Source: Kaistella sp. SH40-3 (GTDB taxonomy: Bacteria > Bacteroidota > Bacteroidia > Flavobacteriales > Weeksellaceae). From it: 64,000 nt of DNA. Position 1 is the stretch's first letter. Each line of letters begins with the position of its first letter. A program made the translations under genes and the position numbers. The notes under the pieces were generated by a model. It worked only from the letters and a program-made list of their open reading frames with translations, searched no databases and was not told where the DNA came from. Below, in pieces: positions 1-9,034 of the stretch. The stretch covers positions 248,001 through 312,000 of the forward strand of contig NZ_JAQYUS010000002.1 of NCBI RefSeq assembly GCF_030686865.1, in the 5' to 3' direction.

Positions 1-882
1 TTCATGCAAAGTCGCATAACTTGCCGCTGCAATTAAAGGGTTTCCACCAAAAGTAGTGATGTGTCCCAACTTTGGAGAATGTGAAAGGGAATGCATGATT
101 TCTTTGGAACTCATAAAAGCACCAACCGGAACGCCACCGCCCATACCTTTTCCCATGACCAAAATATCTGGAACCATTCCGAAATGTTCAAAAGCAAAGA
201 GTTTTCCTGTTCGTCCAAATCCTGGCTGAATTTCATCCAGAATTAATAAAGCGCCAACTTCTTCACATCGTTTCTTCAAATTATAAAAATAGTCGGAATC
301 CGGAACTAAAAATCCTGCTGCTCCTTGAATCGTTTCTGCGATAACACAAGCCGTTTTTTCGGTAATCTTTATGAAATCTTCTTGATTATTAAATTCAATA
401 AAACTCACCATCGGCAAGAGTGGACGAAACTCCCGCTTGTGATATTCGTTCCCAGAAACCGATAAAGCGCCGTGTGTATTTCCGTGGTACGAATTGGTCA
501 TCGAAATGATTTCTTCTCTGCCCGTAAAACGTTTGGCTAGTTTTAAAGCGCCGTCAATTGCTTCTGCGCCTGAGTTTACGAGATACGTAACTTCTAAAGG
601 TTTGGGTGTAGCATCTGCTAACAGTTTGCATAATTTCACCGGCATTTCCTGAGCGTATTCACCATAAACCATGACGTGTAAATATTTCTCTGCCTGCGTT
701 TTAATCGCTTCTACAATTTTCGGATGGGAATGTCCCAAAGTATTGGCAGAAACTCCAGCTACAAAATCGAGATAGCGCTGACCATTTTTTCCGTATATAT
801 AAGATCCTGCGGCTTTTTCTACTTCGAAACCTGCGGCGAATTGGGTGGTTTGGGCTTGGTATTTAAAAAAATCTGTTTGCAT
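1..882 (-). CDS. class-III aminotransferase, C-terminus cut by window edge
   Basis: Fold-type I PLP-dependent class-III aminotransferase (ornithine/acetylornithine/GABA aminotransferase family), partial: the N-terminal 294 residues are here and the rest lies before base 1. It starts at ATG 880-882 with MQTDFFKYQAQTTQFAAGFE. Family signatures read in order are the start of the catalytic core (LDFVAGVSANTLGHSHPK), the phosphate-binding NSGAEAIDGALKLAKR segment, the SYHGNTHGALS segment, the PLP ring-contacting LILDEIQPGFGRTG, and VMGKGMGGGVPVGAF, which holds the Schiff-base lysine. These show an active-site-complete enzyme; the amino donor cannot be told from sequence. It is transcribed in the same direction as the OstA-like gene upstream, but 123 bp that include a structured element separate them, so shared transcription is uncertain. 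Confidence 0.9.
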   Translation of the reverse strand, partial: MQTDFFKYQAQTTQFAAGFEVEKAAGSYIYGKNGQRYLDFVAGVSANTLGHSHPKIVEAIKTQAEKYLHVMVYGEYAQEMPVKLCKLLADATPKPLEVTYLVNSGAEAIDGALKLAKRFTGREEIISMTNSYHGNTHGALSVSGNEYHKREFRPLLPMVSFIEFNNQEDFIKITEKTACVIAETIQGAAGFLVPDSDYFYNLKKRCEEVGALLILDEIQPGFGRTGKLFAFEHFGMVPDILVMGKGMGGGVPVGAFMSSKEIMHSLSHSPKLGHITTFGGNPLIAAASYATLHE

Positions 883-911
883 TTAGCGAAAATGTTTTAT
901 TACAATCTGGT

Positions 912-996
912 GTTGCGCCCCGACTTGAACGGAGCTCTTTTTGTGGAACGAAGTGGAACAAAAAAGCGGGAGTGGAAGGCGGATTAAGGCGCCCAA
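912..996 (+). ncRNA. structured element resembling the Flavo-1 RNA motif (copy 1)
   Basis: GC-rich island in an AT-rich intergenic gap. Reading the plus strand: GCGCCCCGACTTGAACGG, then AGCTCTTTTT, a loop with GGAACGAAGTGGAAC, ACAAAAAAGC, then AGTGGAAGGCGG and a closing GGCGCC. T-rich and A-rich arms pair, flanked by a GAACGG...AGTGGAAGGCGG pair of conserved blocks. The same block order occurs at 35885-35955. From memory this arrangement matches the Flavo-1 motif found in Bacteroidota (Rfam), but I could not run a covariance search. It lies antisense to the flanking minus-strand genes. Confidence 0.45.
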
Positions 997-1005
997 TAAA
1001 AAAAA

Positions 1006-2742
1006 TTACTTACGAACCCGCTTCGGCTTCTTGGCTTCTTCTTTGGCTTTCTCATCATCAATCGCTTTTTGAGCAGCGTTGTAAAGAGCGTCGTCGGCTT
1101 CGTATTTGGTTTCGGGATAATCTGGTGTTTCTACAAAAATATCTTTCCAGGTACGAAGTCGGTCTTTGGTATTCCAGTTGAAATCGGGGAAAAATCTTTT
1201 TTCACGCGAGATTAAACTCATGGGATAAACCTCGTTATCTGCTCCAATATTACAGGAAATTATTTGAACTTTCCGGTCTTCAAATTCGGCTTCAATCATA
1301 CCACATGTTGAAAGTGCGACCCCGATTCGCTCTACTTCTTTGGTCTTTTCGTTTTGATCGTCGGCGTAGGTAATTGCTTGTGCGTTGCCGATCACTTTGG
1401 CAAGAGAGATTTCGTTGTCTTTATAATAAACCGTCATCAACTTTCCTTTGACTTGGTTGAATTCATCTTTCATGTTTAAAGAATCTGCCTTGCTGATTGC
1501 AAAGGCATTTCCAATGACTTTTAAAGAGTCGATGAACTCTTTTTCGGTATCGAAATAGGCTTCAATTTTATCGCCTGTAACTTGTTTCTCGCCACTCCAC
1601 GCAATTGGTTTTCCGTCGAGATGCAGCACTCCATCTGTTTCATTAAAACTCAACGAATCAGCACGAACCTGAATATTGGACTTGAACATTCTGGCTTTTT
1701 TATAAGCACGCAGGAAACTTTTTTTCTTGAGCGGATTTACAGAATCTAATTTTTGATACGCCAAAATTCGATCTGCAGAAAAATACATGGAATCCTTTTC
1801 TAAAATCTTCACCGCATAAGGTTTATCGGTCATCATCGCGGAATCTTTCTTTTCGTAGATTTCGCCGTAACCGCCTTTCATAAAGCGTTTTTCTAAAGGA
1901 TCACGCAACATCACATTTCCTTTTCCGGTTCCAAAACCAGTGATTTGATTGAAGTACAAATCATCGCCTGTCAATATTTTTCCGTTGTAATGAATTTTGG
2001 AATTTTTCTTTAAATAGACTTCCTTTGAATTCATGTTATAGGTTCCTTTCTCCGTATAAATAAGATTGGAAGGATTCTTTTTATTGGTAATGGTTGTGGC
2101 TCCGTTAAAGGTTGCTGTATTCGTATTTTGATTTTGTACGATATTCACTCCTTCTACAATATACTCGGGATTATCGATTCTTACATTTCCTGTAAAATCA
2201 ATTAATCTGCTATTTAAATCGTAGGTTGCAGCTTTGGTGTACATTACGTTTCCATCTTTGGTAATGGTTCCGCCAGTATTGAAATAGGCTTTATTAGAAA
2301 GTCGGTCGTAGTATAATATTTCAGTTTCGATGGTTTGGCCGGGATCGACTAGAAGTACTTTTTTACGCGCGATTCCCTTTTGACTATTTCCGTCGTACTC
2401 CATTTCACCGGAAGTGATGACAGAACCGTCGGCATTTTGGAGTTTTACGTTGCCAATGGCTTTTACGAAATTTTGATCTTTGTAAAAAACAACTTCATCT
2501 GCTGTTAAAATTGAGCCTTGATGAAAAAACTGCACATTGCCCGAAAAGAAGGGATTATCATTGTACTTTCCTTTTACAATTCCAAACTCATCCGAATGAA
2601 TTAATTTTACTTTTTCCCCACCAGGACTTTTTTTTGTTTGATTAAAAAAAGGATCTTTTACAGTAGGTTCAAGCGGTTGCGTAGGAATTTGCGCAAAAAA
2701 TTTAATACTTATAAAGAGAAAAAAAACAAGAAGTCTTTTCAT
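1006..2742 (-). CDS. OstA/LptA-like LPS transport protein
   Basis: A 578-residue exported protein of the OstA-like family. Residues 1-18 form a signal peptide (MKRLLVFFLFISIKFFAQ). The body is made of repeating beta-strand units such as GNVKLQNADGSVITSGE and GNVRIDNPEYIVEG, typical of the beta-jellyroll OstA-like/LptA repeats that bind LPS acyl chains in the periplasm. The C-terminus is Lys/Glu-rich (EEAKKPKRVRK). At 578 residues it is much longer than E. coli LptA (about 185), as usual for the flavobacterial OstA-like protein, so several jellyroll modules are likely. It begins with a one-base overlap (TAATG) with the stop codon of the Fur-family gene, so the two are translationally coupled. 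Role in LPS export is inferred from family. Confidence 0.85.
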   Translation of the reverse strand: MKRLLVFFLFISIKFFAQIPTQPLEPTVKDPFFNQTKKSPGGEKVKLIHSDEFGIVKGKYNDNPFFSGNVQFFHQGSILTADEVVFYKDQNFVKAIGNVKLQNADGSVITSGEMEYDGNSQKGIARKKVLLVDPGQTIETEILYYDRLSNKAYFNTGGTITKDGNVMYTKAATYDLNSRLIDFTGNVRIDNPEYIVEGVNIVQNQNTNTATFNGATTITNKKNPSNLIYTEKGTYNMNSKEVYLKKNSKIHYNGKILTGDDLYFNQITGFGTGKGNVMLRDPLEKRFMKGGYGEIYEKKDSAMMTDKPYAVKILEKDSMYFSADRILAYQKLDSVNPLKKKSFLRAYKKARMFKSNIQVRADSLSFNETDGVLHLDGKPIAWSGEKQVTGDKIEAYFDTEKEFIDSLKVIGNAFAISKADSLNMKDEFNQVKGKLMTVYYKDNEISLAKVIGNAQAITYADDQNEKTKEVERIGVALSTCGMIEAEFEDRKVQIISCNIGADNEVYPMSLISREKRFFPDFNWNTKDRLRTWKDIFVETPDYPETKYEADDALYNAAQKAIDDEKAKEEAKKPKRVRK

Positions 2743-3215
2743 TAATCTTTTTTAGTTCCGTAAAAATAAAGAGAGTGGGAATCAATATTTACACCAAAAA
2801 TTTCTTCTACAGATTCCTTGATTCCTTGAATTCTTGGATCACAAAATTCGATAATTTCCAGAATTTCTTTATCAGAATCTTTTTTATAAATTACCAGATG
2901 ATCGTGTTGTTTATCGAAATAAGATTTTTCGTAAGAGGAAGAAGTCAAAGTTTTTTCCCCAAACTGGTGTTTTCTGATCAAACCTGCATCTAGAAAAATT
3001 TCTATGGTATTGTAAATGGTTGCTTTGGAAACATGGTATTTCTTCTGCATCATTAAAAGATACAAATCATCAACATTAAAATGATGTTCCATATTGTAGA
3101 TTTCCTCTAAAATCGTATAACGTTCGGGCGTGTTTCTGAAACCTTTTTCTAGAAGGTATTGTTTTAAAACTTCCTTTATCGTTGAAATATTCAGATCTTT
3201 TTGTTTAGCGTCCAT
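2742..3215 (-). CDS. Fur-family transcriptional regulator without structural Zn cysteines
   Basis: Ferric-uptake-regulator family repressor, 157 residues. The winged-helix DNA-binding domain covers about residues 10-90 with GFRNTPERYTILEEIY, HH at 44-45 and the recognition helix SKATIYNTIEIFLDAGLI (63-80). The dimerisation/metal domain has H104-D-H106, corresponding to the HHDH regulatory metal site of Fur, followed by HLVIYKKDSD where classical Fur has CLDCG. Only one cysteine (C125) remains, so the structural Cys4 zinc site is absent. Whether it senses iron, zinc, manganese or peroxide cannot be told. It is the first gene of a two-gene unit with the OstA-like gene and has a TAAATTTG -7 box 16 bp upstream of its ATG. 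Confidence 0.9.
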   Translation of the reverse strand: MDAKQKDLNISTIKEVLKQYLLEKGFRNTPERYTILEEIYNMEHHFNVDDLYLLMMQKKYHVSKATIYNTIEIFLDAGLIRKHQFGEKTLTSSSYEKSYFDKQHDHLVIYKKDSDKEILEIIEFCDPRIQGIKESVEEIFGVNIDSHSLYFYGTKKD

Positions 3216-3231
3216 TAAAAATAATTATATG

Positions 3232-3239
3232 CAAATTTA
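3232..3239 (-). promoter_or_regulatory. -7 promoter box of the Fur-family/OstA-like operon
   Basis: On the minus strand this reads TAAATTTG, an exact match to the Bacteroidota sigma-A -7 consensus TAnnTTTG, 16 bp before the ATG of the Fur-family gene. I see no clear -33 TTG at the expected spacing. Confidence 0.5.
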
Positions 3240-3291
3240 TTGATTTTTTTATTAATGACGCTTACCGATATTTTCAGTGATTCTTAGAGTT

Positions 3292-5277
3292 TTAGGAATC
3301 GTATCTATGGAAATTTACCTGCTGAATTTTATTGGTAATACTCTTCTGATCCAATAGCGGCGCTGACTCTACGACTACATTATGAGCAGAAACTCCCCAA
3401 GCTTTGAAATCATCACTACCAATATATTTCACGAAATTATAGATATTAAGTGTAATTTTTTCTTTTACGGTGAGCAAAGTATCATTAATGTAAGTATTAT
3501 CAATAATCACATATTTTAAATCTGGTGGTACATTATAATGTCGAAGTGATGGATGGCTGCTTCTAGATGGGATACTTCCTTCCTCCATCATGTCTTCTAA
3601 AACCTGGTCAAAATAATCATTGATTCGTCGATCTACTTTAAATCCGAGCATGAAATTAATACGGTAAATAGTACCTGGCATAATTTCATCAATGGTATAT
3701 TTAAAGGTATATGGGTCTTCCTGATTAGAAATATTCAAAATAAAATAATGGTCTGCTCTTTTCGGCTGCTTGCGCAAAATAGAATAGATGATCTTGGCTT
3801 CTACTTCATCAGTTCTTTTTGCCCGGCTTAAAAAAGCAAGGTTCGTGGCATATTTAGGAATCGTTTCATCCAGTTTCATTTCTTTAATTACGGGTACATA
3901 TTTATCAAGTTTTACAAAGGTGATAAACTTGGCTTTGATTAATCTTCCGTTGTACCAGGCGTACATACAGACTGCAATAAATCCCCCTAAGACCATAGTT
4001 AACCAACCTCCATCAAAAAACTTAATCACATTCGCATAGAAAAATCCGAGTTCAATACATAGGTAAACGGTGATAAAACCGAGTGCAAAAACTTTAGTTG
4101 CTTTATTTCGGCTAAGCCAAAAGAACAGTAAAATCGTTGTCATTAACATTGTAATCGTAATGGTTAAACCATACGCAGCTTCCATCGCTTCAGACTTTTG
4201 GAAGTAGATAACGACAATAAAACAAAAGAACATTAAACCCCAATTAATTCTGGGAATGTACATTTGCCCTTTTACGCCGGAGGGATAATCGATTTGCTGA
4301 TTCGGCCAAAAGGTGACCGACATCGCTTCTGAGAACATCGTAAACGAACCGGTAATCACCGACTGACTCGCAATAATTGCTGCAGCAGTCGCTAAAATAA
4401 CTCCGGGTAAAATTGCCCATTCCGGCATAATTCCAAAAATTGGATTAATTCCTTGTGAAACAGATTCTGGATTATCCAGTAACCAGGCACCTTGACCCAA
4501 ATAATTTAAAATCAACATTGTTTTTACAAAAATCCAACTTACCCGAATATTCTGTTTACCACAATGTCCAAGATCAGAATATAATGCTTCTGCACCCGTG
4601 GTACAAAGGAAAACTGCGCCCATGATTACAATGGCACTTGGTGAATGCGTAATGAGTTGGTAAGCGTAATACGGATTGAATGCCTTCAAAATTTCGATAT
4701 GATCAACAATATGAACAGAACCAAATATTCCTAATACCAAAAACCAAAGCACCATTACGGGACCAAAAAGTTTTCCGATGGAGGCTGTTCCGAATTGCTG
4801 CACGATGAAAACAATCGCCAAAATTACGAGGGTAATAGCAACAACGGGCGTATGCGGCGAAAATATTTTGAGACCTTCTACCGCAGACATTACGGTAAGC
4901 GACGGCGTTATAATACTATCGGCCACCAATGTTGAAGCACCAATAATCGCAATGACGTAGAGCCACTTTTTCTTGAGTTTCTTGACCAAAGAATAAAGAG
5001 ATAAAATCCCACCCTCTCCTTTATTGTCTGCACGTAAAGCAATGACCACATATTTAAAAGTGGTTTGCAATGTTAAGGTCCAGATGATACAGGACAATGC
5101 TCCTTCGATATATTCATCAAAAGGCAAATTCCCAGTTCCGTGTCGGGCATTAACGATCGCTTTCATTACATAAAGAGGCGAAGTTCCAATATCTCCGAAA
5201 ACGATTCCTAGGGAAACCAAAACTCCTACAGCAGTGAGTTTTTTAGTGTCAAAATTTGATGAAATAGTCTGTGACAT
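3292..5277 (-). CDS. kup: KUP/HAK-type potassium transporter
   Basis: Low-affinity K+/H+ symporter of the KUP/HAK/KT family in the inner membrane, 661 residues, the normal length. The N-terminal signature VFGDIGTSPLYVMKAI (residues 26-41) is the hallmark of the family, with D29 in the conserved GDIGTSPLY. About twelve hydrophobic segments follow to residue ~440, then a soluble C-terminal domain of ~220 residues (from LIKAKFITFVKLDKYVPVIK) with the HYNVPPDLKYV block. It starts at ATG 5275-5277. It is a single gene; 96 bp and a bidirectional terminator separate it from pdhB. Function assignment is secure at family level. Confidence 0.96.
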   Translation of the reverse strand: MSQTISSNFDTKKLTAVGVLVSLGIVFGDIGTSPLYVMKAIVNARHGTGNLPFDEYIEGALSCIIWTLTLQTTFKYVVIALRADNKGEGGILSLYSLVKKLKKKWLYVIAIIGASTLVADSIITPSLTVMSAVEGLKIFSPHTPVVAITLVILAIVFIVQQFGTASIGKLFGPVMVLWFLVLGIFGSVHIVDHIEILKAFNPYYAYQLITHSPSAIVIMGAVFLCTTGAEALYSDLGHCGKQNIRVSWIFVKTMLILNYLGQGAWLLDNPESVSQGINPIFGIMPEWAILPGVILATAAAIIASQSVITGSFTMFSEAMSVTFWPNQQIDYPSGVKGQMYIPRINWGLMFFCFIVVIYFQKSEAMEAAYGLTITITMLMTTILLFFWLSRNKATKVFALGFITVYLCIELGFFYANVIKFFDGGWLTMVLGGFIAVCMYAWYNGRLIKAKFITFVKLDKYVPVIKEMKLDETIPKYATNLAFLSRAKRTDEVEAKIIYSILRKQPKRADHYFILNISNQEDPYTFKYTIDEIMPGTIYRINFMLGFKVDRRINDYFDQVLEDMMEEGSIPSRSSHPSLRHYNVPPDLKYVIIDNTYINDTLLTVKEKITLNIYNFVKYIGSDDFKAWGVSAHNVVVESAPLLDQKSITNKIQQVNFHRYDS

Positions 5278-5343
5278 TAAGTTTAAAAAATTTAGTCAAA
5301 GGTAAATCTTTCTTGCACGTTTTCCTGAAAGTATTTATAAATG

Positions 5344-5367
5344 AAAAAACTCTCTTTCGAGAGTTTT
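5344..5367. terminator. bidirectional hairpin terminator after pdhB
   Basis: Perfect stem AAAAAACTCTC / GAGAGTTTTT with a TTTC loop, A-tract on one side and T-tract on the other. It sits between the pdhB stop (5374) and the kup start, so it acts on the minus-strand pdhB transcript. Confidence 0.85.
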
Positions 5368-5373
5368 TATCTA

Positions 5374-6357
5374 TTATGCTTTGATGTATAAGGCATTCTT
5401 TATTTCTTCCTTCACCTTTTCTAGTTTCGGGAACCACTCTGCAAAAAGTGGTGCTGAATAAGGTGCCGGAGCATCTGGTGTTGTGATTCTTTTAATTGGA
5501 GCATCTAAATAATCAAATGCTTTTTGCTGAACCATATACGTAATCTCCGTTGCGATGGAACCCAATGGCCAAGCTTCTTCCAAAATCACCAATCTGTTCG
5601 TTTTCTTCACTGATTCCAAAACCGTATCATAATCTAATGGACGTACCGTTCTTAAATCAATAACTTCTACCGAAATTCCTTCTTTTTCTAAATCCTCAGC
5701 GGCTTGAATCGCCAGTTTCATAATTTTACCAAAAGAAACTAAAGTTACATCTGTACCTGCTCTTTTAATATCTGCTTTTCCGATTGGGATATAATATTCT
5801 TCTTCTGGAATTTCCATTTTGTCGCCATACATTTGTTCAGACTCCATGAAAATTACCGGATCATTATCTTGAATTGCAGTTTTCAATAAACCTTTTGCAT
5901 CATAAGGATTAGATGGTACAACTACTTTTAAACCAGGAGTATTTGCAAACCAAGATTCTAAAGCTTGAGAGTGCGTTGCTCCTAATTGTCCTGCAGAACC
6001 CGTTGGACCACGGAAAACGATAGGACAACTCCACTGCCCTCCACTCATTTGACGGATTTTTGCAGCATTATTAATAATCTGATCAATTCCTACCAACGAA
6101 AAGTTGAAAGTCATATATTCTACAATGGGTCTATTACCATTCATGGCTGCACCTATGGCAATCCCAGTGAATCCTAGTTCAGCAATTGGAGTATCAATCA
6201 CTCTTTTAGCTCCGAATTCATCGAGCATTCCTTTAGAAGCTTTGTAAGCACCGTTGTATTCTGCAACTTCCTCTCCCATCAAGAAAATGGATTCGTCTTT
6301 TCGCATTTCTTCGCTCATTGCCTGTGCAATCACTTCTCTAAAAGTATATTCCTTCAT
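5374..6357 (-). CDS. pdhB: pyruvate dehydrogenase E1 component, beta subunit
   Basis: The beta subunit of the E1 alpha2-beta2 dehydrogenase, which with TPP decarboxylates pyruvate for acetyl-CoA synthesis. It is 327 residues, standard length. The N-terminal pyrimidine-binding half holds MGEEVAEYNGAYKASKGM and VIDTPIAELGFTGIAIGAAM, where E60 is the conserved glutamate that activates the TPP aminopyrimidine. PIVEYMTFNFSLVGIDQIINNAA and GPTGSAGQLGATHSQ are typical of PdhB rather than the branched-chain enzyme, though the separation from BkdB-type subunits is by resemblance only. The C-terminal transketolase domain ends LFAEWFPKLEKVKEEI. No alpha subunit or E2 gene lies beside it, so the complex genes are dispersed. 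Confidence 0.93.
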   Translation of the reverse strand: MKEYTFREVIAQAMSEEMRKDESIFLMGEEVAEYNGAYKASKGMLDEFGAKRVIDTPIAELGFTGIAIGAAMNGNRPIVEYMTFNFSLVGIDQIINNAAKIRQMSGGQWSCPIVFRGPTGSAGQLGATHSQALESWFANTPGLKVVVPSNPYDAKGLLKTAIQDNDPVIFMESEQMYGDKMEIPEEEYYIPIGKADIKRAGTDVTLVSFGKIMKLAIQAAEDLEKEGISVEVIDLRTVRPLDYDTVLESVKKTNRLVILEEAWPLGSIATEITYMVQQKAFDYLDAPIKRITTPDAPAPYSAPLFAEWFPKLEKVKEEIKNALYIKA

Positions 6358-6423
6358 AATCTATTCAAAAATTAAAGTACAAAAGTAAAGATTTTTTAGT
6401 TAAGTACAGTACATCATCCCATG

Positions 6424-6451
6424 AAAAAGCATCTTCGAAAAGATGCTTTTT
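6424..6451. terminator. hairpin terminator between DUF2147 gene and pdhB
   Basis: Perfect 12-bp stem AAAAAGCATCTT / AAGATGCTTTTT with a CGAA loop. It follows the minus-strand DUF2147 stop at 6474 and ends in a T-run on that strand. Confidence 0.85.
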
Positions 6452-6473
6452 ATCAAGTTTATATGGAGAAAAC

Positions 6474-6893
6474 TTATTTAACTGCGTGCCAGGTTTGTGT
6501 TCTTCCGATTAACGAGAATCCCACATACCCTCTTACATTCAGTTTATCACCATCTCGGGTGATGTTACATTTATAAGTTTTTCCTGTTTTTGGGTCTGTA
6601 ATTGTTCCACCAGAAAATTCAGAACCTTCTTTTTTCATTCCCCGAACGACTTCCATTCCTAAGATTGGTTTGTTTTTGCGGTCATCTTTACAATCCGTGC
6701 AATTTGCATTTGCAGGTTTGATTAAAAGTTGAATCACTTTACCGTAATATTTACCATCTGCTTTTTTGGTAATTTCTACGATTGATTTTGCTTGTCCGGT
6801 TTCATCATCGATGGTTTTCCATTTTCCTTCAATTTGGGCATAAGATAGTGTTGCGAATAATAAAGCAACAAAACTGAAAATTATTTTCTTCAT
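6474..6893 (-). CDS. DUF2147 exported protein
   Basis: A 139-residue periplasmic or outer-membrane-associated protein of the DUF2147 family. The signal peptide is residues 1-19 (MKKIIFSFVALLFATLSYA). The mature part begins QIEGKWKTIDDETGQAKSIV and has the conserved GKYYGKVIQL, the CTDCKDD pair of cysteines, GGTITDPKTGKTYKC and a closing GFSLIGRTQTWHAV, all diagnostic of DUF2147. The family is a small lipocalin-like beta barrel with no established reaction. It is a single gene with its own terminator downstream and ~140 bp from the sulfatase gene. Confidence 0.88.
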   Translation of the reverse strand: MKKIIFSFVALLFATLSYAQIEGKWKTIDDETGQAKSIVEITKKADGKYYGKVIQLLIKPANANCTDCKDDRKNKPILGMEVVRGMKKEGSEFSGGTITDPKTGKTYKCNITRDGDKLNVRGYVGFSLIGRTQTWHAVK

Positions 6894-7035
6894 TGTAAAA
6901 TTGTTTAATTTTTTAGTTGGATAAAAGTAATTAAAAAAAGTTAAACACCAAACTTTTAACTATTCATATCATACTAATCAAAAGTATTGACAAAATAATA
7001 AAAATTAAACAACGGTTTAAAAAACATTTTAAAAC

Positions 7036-8961
7036 TTATTGCAGTTTACGATTGATCACCCGATTCATATAATCTTGATACCAGGCTTTGCTTAAAAGAA
7101 TTCCTTTTTCAATTTCCGGGTTTTTAACTTTGTTAACGAGATTTTGCTCCAAACCTTTATCATCAATAGTATAAATTCCGGTTACTTCTTTTCCATTAAA
7201 CAGATAAATATAATTCCCAATCATGAATTGTTCATTGATGGAATCGGAGTTGATGATCATATAATCTTCCTTCTTATCGGAAACTAAACTTCTCCCCCAA
7301 CTTCTGATCTTTTTATTGTAACCCAGTAAATCTACTAAAGTTGGATAAATATCCATTTGCTGTGCAGGCTCTGTGATTTCTCCGGTTAAATTATATTTTG
7401 GATTGGGTGAGTAAAACAAAATTGGAACTGCAAACCTGTTCATCGATTTTTCATATTCTGGATAGCCAACTTGATTCGTATGATCGGCTACGAGAACAAA
7501 TATCGTATTTTTGAACCAAGGCATTTTCTCTGCGGTTTTGAAAAATTGTTTCAAAGCATAATCCGTATAACCAATCGGTTCATGAATTTCTAGTGGACCT
7601 TTTTTAAATTTGCCCTGATACTTTTCAGGAACTTTAAAGGGATGATGCGATGAAACCGAAAACAAAGTCGCCATAAACGGTGATTTCTTAGTGTTCAAAG
7701 TTCTTGCAAAATATTGAAAAAACGGTTCGTCCCAAATCCCCCAAATTCCATCAAAATCTGCATCATTATTATATTCGGTTTTTCCATAGTAATGTTTGAA
7801 GCCCAAAATGTTTCCGAAACCTAAAAAGCCCATCGACCCATTTGGCGCTCCGTGAAAGAACGACGTATTATAACCCATATCATTGGCAACAGAAACAATC
7901 GACTGTATTTTTTGGTTCGAATAAGGCGAACTCGTAAAAGCATCTTTCAATGTTGGAATGCCCGCCAAAATAGAACTCATTCCGTGGATCGATTGTCTTC
8001 CGTTGGCAAAAGCATTTGTAGCAATTAAACTCTTGGTTGCCAAACTATCGAAGAACGGCGTGTAAGAAACGAAATCTTTAATTTTAGTATCTTTATTAAA
8101 AGCACCGGAATATTCTTTTCCAAAACTTTCTAGGATAAAAATAACAACATTCGGTTTTGGCTTCACAGGTTCACGTGTATATAATTTATAAGGATGTACA
8201 TTTTCATCAATGAACTTTTGATCAACGAAATGAACTTCCTGAAAATTATTCGTATTCATCGTTCTGAAAAAAGAAAATACACTATTCAGAACAACATTTG
8301 CTTGCGCCGGTTTGGTAACATGTCGGTTCGCATCAACCAAATTAATCGGACGCGTCGAATGTTTAAAATCGCCTCGAATGCCGCCCACAACCAATAAAGC
8401 AGTTATACATAAAGTCAATACCGAATAGATAAAATACGGAACTAATTTTACAGGTTTTTTCCAAATGACTTTCACCTTTTTATAAAGGAAAATCCAAAGA
8501 ATCATTAAAACCGCAAACCAAACAATCACAAAAGGATGTTCTACAATCGACAATAAAAAAACTTTACCAATATTACTTTCATGTTGCGCAACATTCATTG
8601 CTGCAGTGGTCAATCTTGCCTGAGAGAATTTAAAATAAACGAAATCTCCGAAATTCATTCCGTAAGAAATTCCATTGGTAATGAAATAAAGGTAAAACAA
8701 AAATTTCTGGTAAGACTTCTTTGTATTAATGACAATCGGAATAATACTCAAAAGGATGAATAGCGCATTCACATATAAAATCGCCGTCGTATCAAAGGCA
8801 ATTCCACGATAAGCCAAATTCAGATATTCTGAAACGCTGTCAACCGCAATTAAATCTTTATTAAAAAACCAAAAAAGCAATCGTGCGATTTGATAGAAAA
8901 AATAAGCGAGGAATATTCGGTAGATTAAAGCAAAAATCTCTTGAAATCTAATTTCTTTCAT
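7036..8961 (-). CDS. LTA-synthase-like membrane sulfatase (phosphoglycerol/phosphoethanolamine transferase family)
   Basis: Alkaline-phosphatase-superfamily membrane enzyme of the LtaS/OpgB type, 641 residues from ATG 8961; an upstream in-frame TTG at 8976 lies inside a -7 promoter box and is rejected. About five transmembrane helices fill residues 1-215, then an extracytoplasmic sulfatase domain starts PNVVIFILESFGKEYSG (metal-binding Glu), has the nucleophile-region segment NGRQSIHGMSSILAGIP, HHPFKVP, and the VADHTNQ metal-ligand motif. In Gram-negative Bacteroidota the donor and acceptor are unknown; a phosphoglycerol or phosphoethanolamine transfer to an envelope glycan or lipid is the family expectation. 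It is monocistronic. Confidence 0.88.
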   Translation of the reverse strand: MKEIRFQEIFALIYRIFLAYFFYQIARLLFWFFNKDLIAVDSVSEYLNLAYRGIAFDTTAILYVNALFILLSIIPIVINTKKSYQKFLFYLYFITNGISYGMNFGDFVYFKFSQARLTTAAMNVAQHESNIGKVFLLSIVEHPFVIVWFAVLMILWIFLYKKVKVIWKKPVKLVPYFIYSVLTLCITALLVVGGIRGDFKHSTRPINLVDANRHVTKPAQANVVLNSVFSFFRTMNTNNFQEVHFVDQKFIDENVHPYKLYTREPVKPKPNVVIFILESFGKEYSGAFNKDTKIKDFVSYTPFFDSLATKSLIATNAFANGRQSIHGMSSILAGIPTLKDAFTSSPYSNQKIQSIVSVANDMGYNTSFFHGAPNGSMGFLGFGNILGFKHYYGKTEYNNDADFDGIWGIWDEPFFQYFARTLNTKKSPFMATLFSVSSHHPFKVPEKYQGKFKKGPLEIHEPIGYTDYALKQFFKTAEKMPWFKNTIFVLVADHTNQVGYPEYEKSMNRFAVPILFYSPNPKYNLTGEITEPAQQMDIYPTLVDLLGYNKKIRSWGRSLVSDKKEDYMIINSDSINEQFMIGNYIYLFNGKEVTGIYTIDDKGLEQNLVNKVKNPEIEKGILLSKAWYQDYMNRVINRKLQ

Positions 8962-8973
8962 TACTATTTTGTT

Positions 8974-8994
8974 CAAATTTAGGATGCAAATTTA
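8974..8994 (-). promoter_or_regulatory. two tandem -7 boxes before the LTA-synthase-like gene
   Basis: The minus strand carries TAAATTTG twice (8987-8994 and 8974-8981), both exact TAnnTTTG boxes 12 and 25 bp upstream of the ATG at 8961. Which one is used cannot be told. Confidence 0.45.
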
Positions 8995-9034
8995 CACTAT
9001 TTTAGAATTTAGAAATGATCTAAAAATGCAATTA

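Noticed and set aside
724..1181. Plus-strand reading frames across the aminotransferase and OstA-like genes
   Set aside because: They run antisense to well supported genes or cover the structured element, and their translations look like no family.
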